Positions 46,975 through 59,612 of a DNA stretch of 64,000 nucleotides are shown here, in pieces. Positions within the stretch are counted from its first letter, which is position 1; each line of letters opens with the position of its first letter. The translations under genes were made by a program, and so were the position numbers. The notes beneath the pieces were generated by a model that searched no databases, was not told the DNA's origin, and saw nothing but the letters and a program-made list of their open reading frames with translations. Origin of the DNA: Lunularia cruciata (lineage: Eukaryota > Streptophyta > Marchantiopsida > Lunulariales > Lunulariaceae); assembly GCA_948567375.1 (NCBI GenBank), contig OX419762.1, positions 10,608,001-10,672,000 on the forward strand, read 5' to 3'.

Positions 46975-48055
46975 ATAAAATTAAACTTGGGCCAAACTCG
47001 AGATTACGATGGGTGTATGATGATATCTAAGGGCAGATTTTAAAGCGCAGAGGGTGACTATAAGACTGATCTGGATGAGAAATTTGCTCTATAGTATGGC
47101 AAGTTCTCCGCATATACTCATTATAAACTCCGAGGAGGCTAGTTTTAGACGTGTTTGTGAGTTTAGGGCAGAACGCGAGGTATAATGTACCCATATCTGT
47201 GTTACAAGTATCCTTCACTACACATGTGTGTTACAATTATTCTTCATTACGAGTTTAAAGTCAGTTATTATATATATAAAACATATTTTATTATTTATTT
47301 AATAATAATAAAATTTATAAGTCATTGTATCAATAAATTCATAAACATATTCTATTTTATAAATTTATATTTATTTTAAATATATTAAAAGGAAATGCCT
47401 ATTAAAATTCACACTAACCAAAAAAAAACATCTATCTTCATCTATCTCTTTTAATTATATCAATAAAAATAATTGTAACTTAGACCAAGAATGTGTTTAG
47501 CTTGGCACACTAGATATCAGTAAGTAAGACTATGCATAGTTAATCACTCTGATTTCAAACCAAAATATTTTAAATCATTAAAATAATTATTCAGAAAGTA
47601 CACTCCAAATCTAAAAAATCTCAACTGTTATGTTTAGTTAACTACCTTAAGCAATCTTTAACTTCCAAATGTAATACATATAAAAGTACATAATAAATAT
47701 AATATACATTATGTCACTACATTTGTGATGTTGAAGCTAGATTGTTTATAGACTGGAGTAGTAGTGTTTGTAGTCATAAATATTTTGGTCGTTATTAATA
47801 TATTACTCGTTGACGGTCCGACTTCATATTAGAGCTATTGATCATATGGTGGGACCTATCATCACTTACACTATTTGCACCATGGGATGTGCCATCAGTG
47901 GTGCCTTTAGGGTTGGAGGCCCAGGTCGAGCAGAGGGGCATACTTTTTAAGTGTAGCTTGAAAGAGATCACTTCTTTGATGTTGAATCTTTGAGTTCTTG
48001 GAGTCTTTTAGCTAGAGTGATGTGATTTGACTGTAATCATTGCCTGATTGTTTGA
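46975..48055. other. AT-rich spacer with an old repeat copy
   Basis: 47510-47690 repeats the 38-41 kb family. 47760-48055 is less AT-rich and may be gypsy sequence or host flank of the type-2 element, but no motif was recognised. Confidence 0.4.
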
Positions 48056-49490
48056 AGAGTATTGAGTGAATGATCATATACTAACTGAGTTTGAGTGTGA
48101 TTTGAATTGAAGAACAAATTGATTACATCAAAGAAGTAAAATTCAAGGGGAAATAAGGTGTAAGAATTGAGGGTGTTGGTGGTATCTCCAAGCTTGGCAG
48201 ATCATTGGTATCTTGATTGTGGTTTAGATTTCCTTAAGTGTGTGCAAAAGTGTGCAAAAGCTCTGTGTGATTTGATATAAATTTGGCAATGAGGCAGACA
48301 GTGTGTGGAAGCATGGTCAAATTTGGACCCAAATGGAGTTAACTTTAGACAAAAGTGTTTGCTTTGAGACCAAGAGGTAAAATCATTACCAATTTAGTGC
48401 AAGTTGAGCTCAAAATGAAAAATTTAAGGTGGAGTTGGGAACCCATCTTTTCAAATTAGGGATTTTGAGATCCATATCCTACAAATTTTGCTTGAGTGGA
48501 AAATTAGCAAAGGATTTGGTGGTTAGCCAAATGTAGAGGAGTTATGTTATATTTATGTTAGATTTGGTGGAGGATTTATGTTCAAATTTATGTCATATTT
48601 GGAGGAGGTTGAATGGATTTGGATGTCAAATTTGGTAGAAGTTGCATGGATTTAGAGGTCACCCGAACTACCCCAAATTTGGCTTGAGTTAGAGAAGACA
48701 TTGCCAAATTTGGAGAGCGTTCAAATTGGCAAGAAGAAAGGTCTCATTTGGCTTTTAGAGGTTTCAAAGCATAGGGCTATGAAGGCCTAGCTTGTTAGCA
48801 TGAGGCTAGCTAATTTAGATGAGTTTTGTTGGTCATTGTTTGGCAAAATCTGTCCACCCTTCTAGATTGTGTACATCAGAGTTTGAACTCCATATCTTTG
48901 GTTCGTACATTGGTGCCCTAGCCAATTGGTCCACCTTCACTTATCGTCCTAATGATTGTTCCACTAATACCTATACATATGTAGCTTTGGCTAGGAGAGT
49001 CAATTTTATCTTATTCTTGGTGATCTTGGTAGCTTAGCAATAGATAGAACACTCTTATTATATCAAATGCCAAATGATGGTAGGGTCAATCTGATATTGA
49101 TTTATGAGATAGAGGGTTTTGTTTAGACTTCTTGTGATTGGACCCTCTCCAATCTCTACTTCTTGTTTGAACACCATGTTTGTGTGAGGTGTCTTGACTT
49201 TAGAACATTGGTGCTTTAGTGTGCTCTCAATAGTGAGGCTAGAGTGATGACAAGCCAAACTACCTATGTTTCTCTCAAGTGAGGCAAGAAGTGATGACCT
49301 ACGTATTGTGAAAGTACATGTTGTGATGGTAGGTTATAGGTTGCACTTTCCTCTAGTGTAGTTGTCATAGTTAGACCTACATTAGTGTGCAACATTTAGT
49401 AGGTGGTGGCATTTGGTGTTAGCATTTGGTGGTGATTCTTGGTGGGGTACTTATGATGGTTATGATTGCAATTTGAGTAACTTTGTCACA
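48056..49490 (+). repeat. Type-2 gypsy LTR and leader, first copy
   Basis: This is collinear with 51965-53390: 'gattacatc.aagaagtgaag', 'atttggcaatgag.cagac', 'ggcaagaagaaaggtctcat', 'tggctaggagag' and 'tatcaaatgccaaatg' occur in the same order. A segment repeated on both sides of a gag-protease body is best read as the LTR plus 5' leader. The exact LTR ends and primer site could not be fixed because no clear TG..CA with a short duplication was found. Confidence 0.55.
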
Positions 49491-51960
49491 GTAGAGTTCT
49501 TTGGGGACTCCAAAAAAGATAACATTGCAATACAGAATGGGTTTACTCAAAGTGGTACTTGGTATTAGCTTGTATCTCAAGTCCCAATGAGAGAGGAGAT
49601 TGACTCTAAAATGGAATTTGACACAAGAGCTTATTTAATTGAGAATGCACTTGGTGTGTCTGCATCATTGTTGTGTGACGTGGATAAGATTTAAGGGGCC
49701 TCCAAAGGCCCCAAGTGCTATTTTGGTATAATGGGTACACTTGAGTGTGATGATCTCATCTAGGAGTTTGGTAGTTAATGTGATTTGAAGCAGATGCAAA
49801 ACTTGACTTTGTTCACACTCTTCATGGCATGGAATAGGTTGTTTAAGCATTTGGAGGGTCCACCAATGGACAAATATCATGAGTTTTGGAGAGCTCACTT
49901 GGAAGAGATTGAGCTATGAAGATAGTATTGGTCTTTGAACTACACCTCAATCATTTTACGATTGATTGATAGGGGTAGATTGGCAATACCCACAAGTTCT
50001 AGCTCTAGTAGCATTGGTGAATCTAGTGGAGGTACACTAGTTGGAGATGGTGCTACTACAAGTAAGAGTATCAACTATAGGAGGTGGTGCAGTACCGAGG
50101 TTTAACCCATGGTGGAGTTCTTCCAATTCTTGAGACAAAACTACCAAGGAGTGCAGATTGACAAGCTAAGGAGCTTGTAGAAGTTCTAGTGGAAGGCTGA
50201 TGAGAGCTTATGCAAGGCATACACATTGCATGAGATGGCTGATCAGTTTTACTCAAGGAGTTACTAAGGCCCAGACAATCCAAGTTTGGTATGGGATTGT
50301 GGATAGAGAGTTGTGACATAGAGTACATGATGCTACATGTTATAGGCTACTTCACCTACTTTGGTAGTGGTCTTTAGTCTGGTTGAGTGCATTGAGCTCA
50401 ACATGGTGGACGAGAAGGTGGTGAAATTTGGATTTGGTAGGGAGACCTCATCCATAGTTGTTACTTCCTCTAGAGTGCAATAGAGGGCACCATGCCATAT
50501 TGATTTCCAAGGGCAAAGTGGATAGTCCAGATCCTATGGAGTGCATGGAAGGCCTAGTATAGCTAGACACTTACCTTCATTTTTAGGTTATCAGCAGCCA
50601 ATGAGTGGTGGTATTGCTTGTCGGACTTGTAATGTACCTCACCACAAGAGAGAGTGCAATCAAGGTAGTGGAAACGATACCTCTGGTGTAGCACAACCAG
50701 CACAAAGACAATGTGACCATTGCCACAAATTTGGGTCACTCTAGTGACTAATGCTTTGACTTCATCTGGAGTTACAAATTGAGCAATTGCAGTAGAGATT
50801 GGCTAGCATGGCCATAGCTCAAAAGAGATCAGATTTGGATGTTGAGGCTTCCACTTCTTTTATTGGTGATAGAGACATCTTGGACTTTATGTGCGGAGCA
50901 ATATAGTTTGTTGTCTATTGTAATGACTAGGAGTGTAGTATGTGCTCCAAAGCCTAGAGGAACATTAGTGGAGTTGGACCCATAGGGAAGAAAGGCTAGT
51001 AACCAAGTCAAATTCCCCCAATCTTTCACACTCTTTGAGGCATTATAGATGACATCCATGGCTCCTAGATGTCCTAATGTAGGTGTGGCAAGTGGTGATA
51101 GGGTGCATGATGAACTACCAATTAGTCAGCCACTTCCTTCTACATAGGCTGAGTCTAGCATAATGTTGGGAGTGGCTCAATTGATTATGCCCTCCCTTTA
51201 TTCTCAACTAGTGACGTTTATATTGAGAGTTGATCCAACTCTAGTGTTTTGATTGGCTTCCACCCTTTATGAGAGTAGGAATGATGTGGTTCTTGCTTCT
51301 AAAGCAAGGTGGTTGATAGTGGAGCTCACTTGGTTGAGGAACATGGGATCCGTTCAATGACCAATGGTTTATGGCAAGCAAGAACAACTATATTGGAGGA
51401 GTTACCAACTAAGACTTGCTTTTAAGCAAGCGCAATTCACCTAGAGTTGTTCTATTGCATAGAACAACTCTAGGTGGAGGGGGATTTTCCGTTTGGTGGG
51501 ACCTTCAAGGAAGGTCAATATACCAAAGAGGGTCTTTATTAATCTCTGGTTTACATCCCCTTATGTTGAAGAAGGCTATAATTGTTGGTCTGGAGCTATT
51601 GGAGCATTGGTTTATAGACTGATGTGGAGAAGTGTCCATTTAAGATCCAAACATTTATAGGGGTGGTTCAACATAGTACATCACATATGGAGAGCTCATT
51701 GTCTAGATTCAGCATGGTTATTTAACTTATAGCTCTATGGTGAGAGCTCAGGCCATTGTGACAATAGTAGAGTCTATGATGTACTAATTGGTGGAGCAAT
51801 GTTGTACCCCATGGGTTTTAATATTGACTATTGGGAGGAGACAACTTCCTATAGACCAAGTTGGCAATTAGGTAAGGGATGAGTATGTTACCTACAAGTA
51901 CACTTTAGTAGTGGTAGTCTTGGTTGACTATATTCAGGGACCATGGTATCAATTTGACAC
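49491..51960 (+). mobile_element. Type-2 Ty3/gypsy element, first copy: gag and protease region, pol deleted
   Basis: Broken frames give a gag with GPPMDKYHEFWRAHLEEIEL and two CCHC-type zinc knuckles (CRTCNVPHHKREC near 50617 and CDHCHKFG near 50711). A protease region follows (about 51100-51900). Collinearity with the second copy stops near 51955, directly before sequence resembling the LTR, so methyltransferase, RT and integrase have been deleted. Many in-frame stops are TAG. Gag would form the virus-like particle and bind RNA, and the protease would cut the polyprotein, but none can be made from this copy. Confidence 0.7.
51438..51476. other. Perfect hairpin, 18-bp arms and 3-nt loop, in the type-2 protease region
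   Basis: CACCTAGAGTTGTTCTAT (51438-51455) is followed after TGC by its exact inverse complement ATAGAACAACTCTAGGTG (51459-51476). Perfect symmetry inside an otherwise decayed region suggests a recent origin. Confidence 0.9.
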
Positions 51961-51964
51961 CATT

Positions 51965-53390
51965 GAAAGCAATTATTGAGTGATAGATCAAGTACTGATC
52001 TGATTGAAAGTGATTTGAGTTGTGTAAACAAATTGATTACATCCAAGAAGTGAAGACAAGGGGAAACCAAGTACAAGAATTGAGAGTGTTTAGGGTATAT
52101 CCAAGACTTGCTGATCGTTGGTAGCTCAATCAGAGTTCAAGTTTTCCGTAAGGTGTAGAAGCTCATTTGATTAATGCAGACTTGGCAATGAGACAGATAG
52201 TGTGCGAAAGCACTTGCCAAATTTTGAGCAAAGAGAAGCAATTTTTGAGTAGTGATTGTGATTTTGAGCTCAAGAGATGAAAGCAAGACCTAATATGGTA
52301 TAAGTTGGGCTCAAAAAGTGAAATTGAAGGTGGAGTTGAGAACCCACCCTCGTGAATTTATGATTTGGAGAAACACATTTTTTCAATTTGGCTCGAGTGA
52401 AGAGTTAGTGAAGGATTTGGCAGTTGGCCAACTTTAGGGATTTATGTCAAATTTTTGCTAGAGTTTATATCAGATTTTGGCCAGATTTTGGAGGAGTTTG
52501 ACTCAAAGTTGGAAGAGTTTCACAGATTTGGAGGAGTTTTGCAAGATTTGAAAAGGTTCAAAGTGGCAAGAAGAAAGGTCTCATTTAGTTGAATTTTGGC
52601 ATTTAGAGACTTCAAGGCATATGGCTGTGGGCCATGAGAGGCTACAAAGGCCTAGAAGGACCATCAAGCCAGCTTGCTAGCGTGAGGCTAGCTAGTTTAG
52701 AGTTGTCATTATTTGGCAAAATCTACCCATCTTGCTAGATTGTGCACAATAAGGTTTGACTCCTAGATCTCTGGTTTGTAGATTGGTGCCCTAGCCAACT
52801 AGCCCACCCTCACTTGTTGCCTTAGTCATTGTTCCATTATTATCTATACACTTGTAGCTTTGGCTAGGAGAGATAATTTGATCCCATTCTTGTGATCTTG
52901 GTAGTTTAGGACATATATAGGAACTCCTATTATGTCAAATGCCAAATGGTGGTAGAATCAATCTAGTGTTATTTTATAAGATGGAGTGTTTTTGTTTAGA
53001 TATATTGTGATTGGACCCCCTCTATTCTTTGCTTCCTATTTGTGTACCATGTTTGTGCAAGGTGCCTTGAATTTTGAGTGTTGGTGCTCTAGTGTGCTCT
53101 TGATAGTGAGGTTGGAATGATGACTAGTCAGACTATCTTTGTTTCTCTCTGATGAGACAAGAAGTGATTTTTTGTAGACTGTGAGAATTCATATTGTGAT
53201 GGCAGGTTACAAGTCACCCTTTCCCATTAGTGTAGTTGTCATAGTTAGGGCTACATTAGTGGGTGGTGCTCCGTTGGTGTTGGTACTTAGTGGTGTTTGG
53301 TTGGTGGTGTTGGCACTTGGTAGAGCACTTGCGGTTGCGGTTGAAAATTTGTGGTTATGTTGTCATGATGAGTTCTTTGGAGATTCCAAA
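51965..53390 (+). repeat. Type-2 gypsy LTR and leader, second copy
   Basis: It is collinear with 48056-49490 (see there). It directly follows the truncated first copy and precedes a second gag. The order LTR-gag-protease-LTR-gag is therefore consistent with unequal recombination or an internal deletion between two adjacent insertions. Confidence 0.55.
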
Positions 53391-54978
53391 GGAGATAGCC
53401 TTGTGGAGTGGCACTTGGTATCAACCTAATTTTTGGTCCAAGTGAGGGAGAAGATTGACTCCGAGTTGGAGTTTGACATAGGAGTTGACCTAGTTGAGAG
53501 TGCACTTGTTGTATCCACACCATTGTTGTGGGACATGGACAAGATTTATGGGGCCTCCAAAGGTCCTAGGTGTTACTTTGGTATGATGGGTACCATTTAG
53601 TTGGATGACTTCATCTTGGAGTTCAATAGTTGGTGTGATCTACCGTAGATGCGGAACTCAACTTTATTCACACCCTTCATGGCATGGAAGAGGTTGTTTT
53701 AGCATTTGGGGAGTCCGCTAATGGACAACTACCATGAGTTCAAGAGAGCTCACTTGGAGGAGATTGAACTATGGAGACAATATTGGTCTCTAAATTATGT
53801 CTCCATTACTTCAAGCTTAATTTCTAGGGGTAGATCGGCTATACCCAAGAGTTTTGGCTCTAGTAGCTTTGGTGGATCTCTTGGAGATGGTGCTACTATG
53901 AGTGGAGGTACTACTACAAGAGGTGGTGTAGTATTGAGGTTTAACCCCATAGTGGAGTTCTTCTAGTGTTTGAGGCAAAACTACAAGGGAGTGTGGATTG
54001 ACAAGTTGAGGAGCTTGTAGGAGTTCTAAAGAAAGGCTAGAGAGAGCCTATGTGAGGCATACACTTGCATGAGACGGTTGATTAGTTTTACTCAAGAAGT
54101 TACTAAGGCTTAGGCAGTCTAGTTTTGTTATGGGATATTGGACAGGGAGTTGTGATATAGATTCCATGATGCTATGTTGTTACAAGTTACTTTGTCTACT
54201 TTAGTAGTGGTCTTTGGTTTGGCTAAGCATATTGAACTCAACATGGTAGAGGAGAGAGTGTTGACATTTGGATTTGGTAAGGAGACCTCATCCACAACAA
54301 TTACTTCTTCCAAAGTGTAGCAAAGTGCACTAAGCCATGTTAGGTTTCAAGGATAGGGTGGACAGCCTAGGTCCTATGGAGCAAGTGGACGGCCTAATGT
54401 AGCTAGACCCTTACCTTCATTTTCAGGTCAAAAGCAGCCAATGAGTGGTAGTGTTGCTTGTTGGACTTGTGGTGGACCTCATCTCAGGAGAGAGTGCCCT
54501 CAAGGTAGCAGACCTGATATCTCTGGTGCATCACAGCTAGCACAGAGGTAGTGTGAGCATAGCCACATATTTAGTCACACTAGTGACCGGTGCTTTGACC
54601 TACACCTAAAGTTACGGAGTGGTAGGGCTACTATGGTAGGTGGTAGAGGAGCTCTAGGTCATGAAGGACAAGGTAGTAGAGGTAGTGGTAGAGGATCCAC
54701 ACCTAGTAGAGGTGTAGAACCTACCCTTACTTTTGATACAGCTATGGCTACTCGCATTGAGCAATTGGAACAAAGATTGGCTAGCATGGCCATAGCTCAG
54801 AGGAGATCAGATTTGGGTGCAAAGGCTTCCAGCTCATATGTTGGTGATAGAGATGCATTGGATTTCATGTGCAGATCAGCATAGGTAGATGCCTCTATCG
54901 TAGTGACTAGGAGTGCAATACGTGCTCCAAAGCCTAGAGGAGCATTAGTGGAGTTGGACCCATAGAGAGGAGAGGTTG
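53391..54978 (+). mobile_element. Type-2 Ty3/gypsy element, second copy: gag, interrupted by the chromovirus
   Basis: The gag frame pieces are GSPLMDNYHEFKRAHLEEIE (53706), a serine/glycine-rich segment, and a zinc knuckle CWTCGGPHLRREC near 54457. A second knuckle-like motif ending HTSDRCF follows, then an RG-rich tail with GRGALGHEGQGSRGSGRG (54639) and a coiled-coil-like IEQLEQRLASMAIAQRRSD. It breaks off at 54978, where the type-1 LTR begins. The element resumes at 61337, about 740 bp further along by comparison with the first copy. Confidence 0.75.
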
Positions 54979-55560
54979 TGTAATACCACAAGCTAGCCAT
55001 ATGATCTAGATGTGAAATTTGGTTTGGTAACATCTAGAATGATGTTATACATGATGTTCAAAATAGATCAGAAAGAGATATCACCAAAAGTGTACTTCTA
55101 CTAATAGAGTAGGAACCAAAATATGCCTTAAATCTTTGAAGGCAATTTCGGAGGCCTAAATGGATGGATTAGGCCTTGAGAATGTGCACATTCCCCCCCC
55201 CCAACGGAGAAAAGGCTAGCCTTCCCTCCTCTTGGTTTGTCTCATTGAGAGCTTTCCAATGGTACCTTACTCACGTGATTCTGAGACTCCTATAGGAAGA
55301 TTCCCTAAAAGATTCCCTATGGTCAAAGCTTGTTTGACCAACCAGATAGGACCTAGACTAACATGTCACCCATCCAAGTAAGTAATCCAAGGGTGGAGCT
55401 TGATGACATATCACCTATTTGTGTGCATAATACTATGGTGGAGCTTCCTTGGAGTAGATCCTCTTTGTCTATATAATAAAGAGAAGGTGCTCCTTTGGGG
55501 CACCAAATGTTGAGTGTGTAATATGTGTTTCTCTCTTCTCTTGTCCTTGGAGTATTACCA
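54979..55560 (+). repeat. 5' LTR of the type-1 chromovirus (582 bp)
   Basis: It starts TGTAATACC and ends GTATTACCA, giving the usual TG..CA ends with short inverted terminal symmetry. A C-run (about 55193-55202), a TATA box TATATAATA (55470-55478) and a pyrimidine-rich end are present, as expected for a promoter-bearing LTR. Confidence 0.9.
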
Positions 55561-55575
55561 TGGTATCAGAGTGAG
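55561..55575 (+). other. Primer-binding site complementary to plant initiator tRNA-Met
   Basis: TGGTATCAGAGTGAG begins directly after the LTR. The first eleven bases match the 3' end complement of plant initiator tRNA-Met (TGGTATCAGAG), the common gypsy and copia primer. Confidence 0.85.
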
Positions 55576-56162
55576 TGTCTCAGTCCAAGAGAGTGGATCA
55601 CACCTCTTGGAAGAGCATGAACTATTGAAACTGAGTAATTTGAGGTGGAGAACATAGAGTAATTGTTAGACTTAGGAAGGACTTTAGAGAGTAGACGGGA
55701 TGGATGCACCGGGAGGACAATTTCCCGCACATAGCTTTCCATTCCCAAATCCATTCCACATCAAGGTTACGTACATCCAGCGTGAGCAAATGAGGGTATT
55801 ACTAGTTTATCACTTTGGCACAGAATTCATGGATAGGGTGATGAACTCACCAAACCCAATGATTCTACCTGTAGTGATATATGATAGAGAGTGGGATTTG
55901 ACAATCTACATTCTATTATGATAATATGAATGTAAATGTCCCAAATCCTCTCTCTTTCAACACTCAAGTAGAAAGCCATTATGTAGTGAGACCGAAAGTG
56001 ATGTTTAGAGATTTTGTGGTTAGGAATTTTGGCGAGGAGTATTATCAATGAGTGATAGCTTTGGAGGTCCCAATGGTAGTTTTGATAGTTTGTGTGCCGT
56101 CTAGAGTGATCATATTGACTATGTATTGAAGTAGACATTAGCAATTGAGTGTTGCAGGAACC

Positions 56163-57245
56163 ATGGATCCGCCATTGCAAGAGCTGGTGCAAGGAATGCA
56201 AGGGATATTGAATGAATTTTGAGAGATTAAGATGACCATGGAGACATTACAAAGTCAAGTGAAAATCCTCAGGAACTATCAAGCCATGCAAGAAGAAGAG
56301 CCGTCTCAAAACCCAGTAGTTGCAACGAAAGTACTTGGAGAGGCACTTGTGTCTACAAACCCTATCAATGATGAAGCCACATTGCTACTCCGGATGAAGA
56401 AGACCTGCAACATCGAGCCCTACAAGGGGCATCGTATGATGGGAGTAGTGGAAAATTGGATCTCGAGAATGAATCAATATTTCCAATTGTTCTCAACAGA
56501 GATCACCAAGCATGCTGCAGGCGTGTTTGCATGTGGGTACTTGACCAATAAAGCCCTCACATGGTATGATTCTTGGGAATGATCCATGTTGGCGGAGAGA
56601 AGAGAGGTCACGTGGACAGCAATGCAAGAAGGATTGCTGAAGAATTTCCAATCGGTGGATTCTGTGCAGATGGCTCAAACCCGACTATGGGGATTGAGAC
56701 AGAAGAATAGTGTACAAGAGTATGTGGAGGCATTTTTGGATCTACAAATTGCAATAACCGATATGAGTCCAACAGAGGCTCTCAACAATTTCAAACAAGG
56801 GTTAAAGGAGTGGATTTGCCAAGAAGTCATGGTGCAAAACCTTTGCACGGTATTTGAAGCCATTGCTTGTGCACAGAGAATAGCAAGAGCATTGGGTGGA
56901 GGTGAAGGAGTAGTTCCACCTCAGCATTATTGGGCAGAAATGCACACATGGGTAGACTAGTACCGATGGAATTGGGCAACCTTTGATTTGAGATTAAGGA
57001 GCATGACCGCTTCAAGGAGAGCGTGGACGGGTAGAAGAAAAAGAGATGGAGTCCCACGAGGAGAAGGAACTTGAGGAGAACAACGCCGTTGTTACAATTG
57101 TAGCCGTATTGGGCACACATCTACCAACTGTCGCACTTGTTTCCCTAGAGGTCCTCGGCCTTCGTACAAGCGATCTTTGAACAACATGGAGAGGCGCATT
57201 GAAGAGGAGGAGGTGGAAATCACTTTGGGAAACAAAGATTGCTAG
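56163..57245 (+). pseudogene. Type-1 gag (capsid and nucleocapsid), interrupted
   Basis: From the ATG at 56163, one frame reads MDPPLQELVQGMQGILNEF, a TGA, then MTMETLQSQVKIL on to 56580. A stop is followed by a continuing frame with WTAMQEGLLKNFQ and LWGLRQKNSVQEYVEAF (56586-56960), typical of the retrotransposon gag fold. A single CCHC zinc knuckle, CYNCSRIGHTSTNC, lies at 57090-57131. The knuckle binds element RNA. Three stops prevent a full product. Confidence 0.8.
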
Positions 57246-57329
57246 TAAATGTACCTTGCGGCCTTATTGGCTCAATAAGGAAGAAGAGAAGCGAGGGAAA
57301 GAAGAAGACTAATGCGCAAAGATCCCGAA

Positions 57330-57780
57330 GGGAAACCTCACAATTGATTGTCGTGAATGGAGTCCTAGAAGACAATCAAGTAAGAGTATTAATCGATCCG
57401 AAAGCAACATAGAATTTCTTATCTCACTCTGTTGCAATAAGATTGGGAATGGATCTAGAGAGGGATAGGAGTGAAGAAGTAGAGTTGCCTAATGGGCAAA
57501 TAGAGAGGATTGAATCACTACCTAGACGGGTAACACTCTCTATAGGAGAATATTAGGAAGCAATTGAGTGGCGAGTGATACAATTAGCTCATTATGATGC
57601 AATCTTAGGCATACCATGGATGGAGCATTACAACCCTATGGTAGATTGGAGGAAAAAAGTAGTGAGAACCCACCAATGGTCAATCATTGGGGTTAAAGAA
57701 AAATCACCCAAGGAGGATCTACCTCTATATGTCATAGGGACAGCAATTGTCTGTAAGACTGATAGATGTTTCATGGGTCT
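57330..57780 (+). pseudogene. Type-1 aspartic protease region, active-site motif altered
   Basis: QLIVVNGVLEDNQVRVLIDP leads into KAT then a stop, where retropepsins have D(S/T)GA. The loop Gly is lost although the Asp is present. ILGIPWMEHYNPMVDWR (57600-57650) is the usual C-terminal part. It would process the polyprotein if intact. Confidence 0.65.
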
Positions 57781-59600
57781 AATAAGAGAAGTCCAGAGTG
57801 CACAACTTGATGGACAAGTTCTTGAGAAATTGAGGGCTATGGTGGATGAATTTCAATATGTCTTTCACAATGATCTACCCATAGGATTACCACCAAAAAG
57901 GAGAGTAGATCATAAAATTGAGACACTCTTGGGGAAGACACCTCCTTGTAAGGCCCCATATTGCCTATCACCTCATGAGTTGGAGGAGTGTAAAACTCAA
58001 ATTGAGGAGATGTTGTAGAAGGGTTTCATCCAACCTAGCATATCACCATACGAGGCTCCTATCTTGTTTGTGAAGAAGAAGGATTGTAAAAGACCGAAAC
58101 CGAGGAGAGAAATAGGAGAATGGAAACTCACATTGGGACACTTGAATGAGAGAAAACTCCGAATGCCTAGCATGAGCTTTGGCTTTGGTATTTATAGGTA
58201 GCATACAAGGCCCTTGAGAAGCCTCTCAAGAAGCTTCCTCAAACCGCTTTCTTAGAGTGCAAGCCAAGTTAACTAGGAAGCTTCTCAAGAAGCTTCCTTC
58301 TAGAAGCCGCCTACTTGGCGTGCAAGCTAAGCTAGTTGGAAGCTTCTAGAAGCTTCCTCCTAGAAGCTACTTACTTAAGGTGCAAGCTAAGCTAACCGGG
58401 AAGCTTCCCAAGAATCTTCCTAGATACTTTCGGAATATTCTAGGCTAATTTGTCTTATGTGCTACTTTGTGAGTCCGACTAACTTCGTCGCTAAACTCCA
58501 TATTGTTACAAGGATGGTACAATGCACGTGTGCATTGATTATCGAGGTCTTAATCAGCAAACGGTGAAGAAAAAATACCCCTTACCTCCCATGGATGACC
58601 TGTTTGATCAACTCCATGGAACGAGATACTTCACCAAATTGGACTTGTAGAGCGGTTACAATCAAATCCAAATTGCAGAGGAGGATGTGTACAAAACTGC
58701 CTTTCAAACCAAGTATGGCACTTTGAGTATCTTGTGGATGCCTTTTGGCCTCACCAATGCACTTGCCACTTTCATGAGTCTAATGAATGACATATTTCGT
58801 TCATACTTGGATAAGTCTGTTATCATCTTCTTGGACGATATCTTAGTATATAGTAGCACAATGACGGAACACAAATAACATCTACAAGAAGTCCTCCAAA
58901 TTCTAAGACAAAATTGATTGTACGTCAAAATCTCAAAGTGCGAGTTTGGCAAGTCTGAAGTAGACTACTTGGGGCATAGAGTAAGTGCAGAGGGCATTCA
59001 AGTATTGATAGATAAAATAGAGGTCATTCAAAAAGGGCGTGCCCCAGAAGATCAGACTCAACTCAAGAGCTTCTTGGGGTTGACGGGATTCTATAGTAGA
59101 TTTGTCAAGGACTTCTCCAAGGTTGCACAGCCTTGAACGGCACTACTTGGCAAAGGGAAGAAGTGGACATGGAGAACCACACAAGAGTTGGCCTTTCAAG
59201 AAGTGAAAGCTGCCTTGCTACATGCACCAATCTTGAAGTGGTATGACCCAAAATGACCAATCAAGTTGGCTATAGATGCATCAAGCGTAGCAATAGGAGC
59301 AGCCCTACAACAAGAGTGGCATGACGGATGACATCCAATTGCATATTTCTCTCAAAAGTTGTTATTGGTAGAGCGCAACTACCACACCACCCAATGAGAA
59401 GAGTGGGCCATTGTTTTGGCAACCAAGCATTGGAAGCACTATTTGGGCGAGAAGGCATTTGTAGTAGAGATAGACCACAAACCTCTAGTCTACCTTGGAC
59501 ACAAAAGGATCTATCTCGTCGTCAGATTCGATGGGCAGAGTAGCAACAACGCTTCAACATGTCAATCACCTATGTGGAAGGTAAGAAGTAACTTGCAGAT
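57781..59600 (+). pseudogene. Type-1 reverse transcriptase and RNase H, split by a solo LTR
   Basis: Upstream of the insertion, PPKRRVDHKIE...PYCLSPHELEECKTQI (57890-58010) and APILFVKKKD form the fingers. Downstream, [40 protein letters not shown] and [12 protein letters not shown] (catalytic DD near 58832-58837) form the palm, followed by SKCEFGKSEVDYLGHRVSAE. RNase H follows with IDASSVAIGAALQQ and EEWAIVLATKHWKHYL, then EIDHKPLVYLG. Stops occur at 58018, 58650, 58876 and several later positions. Confidence 0.85.
58085..58510 (+). mobile_element. 426-bp solo LTR (or LTR-like element) rich in heat-shock-element-like palindromes
   Basis: The block starts TGTAA, ends TTACA, and is flanked by the direct repeat AGGAT (58080-58084 and 58511-58515). 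This is what an LTR with a 5-bp target duplication looks like. RT coding is collinear with relatives on both sides, so it is a clean insertion. It contains many alternating GAA and TTC units with two-base gaps, best in the 20-base palindrome GGAAGCTTCTAGAAGCTTCC at 58338-58357. Further clusters lie at 58215-58240, 58276-58305 and 58398-58440. It shows no coding capacity. Confidence 0.85.
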
Positions 59601-59612
59601 GCATTAACCCGC

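Noticed and set aside
55827-56201. 124-codon minus-strand frame in the chromovirus leader
   Set aside because: It is antisense to the leader and gag start, with no homologous frame in related elements and no motif.
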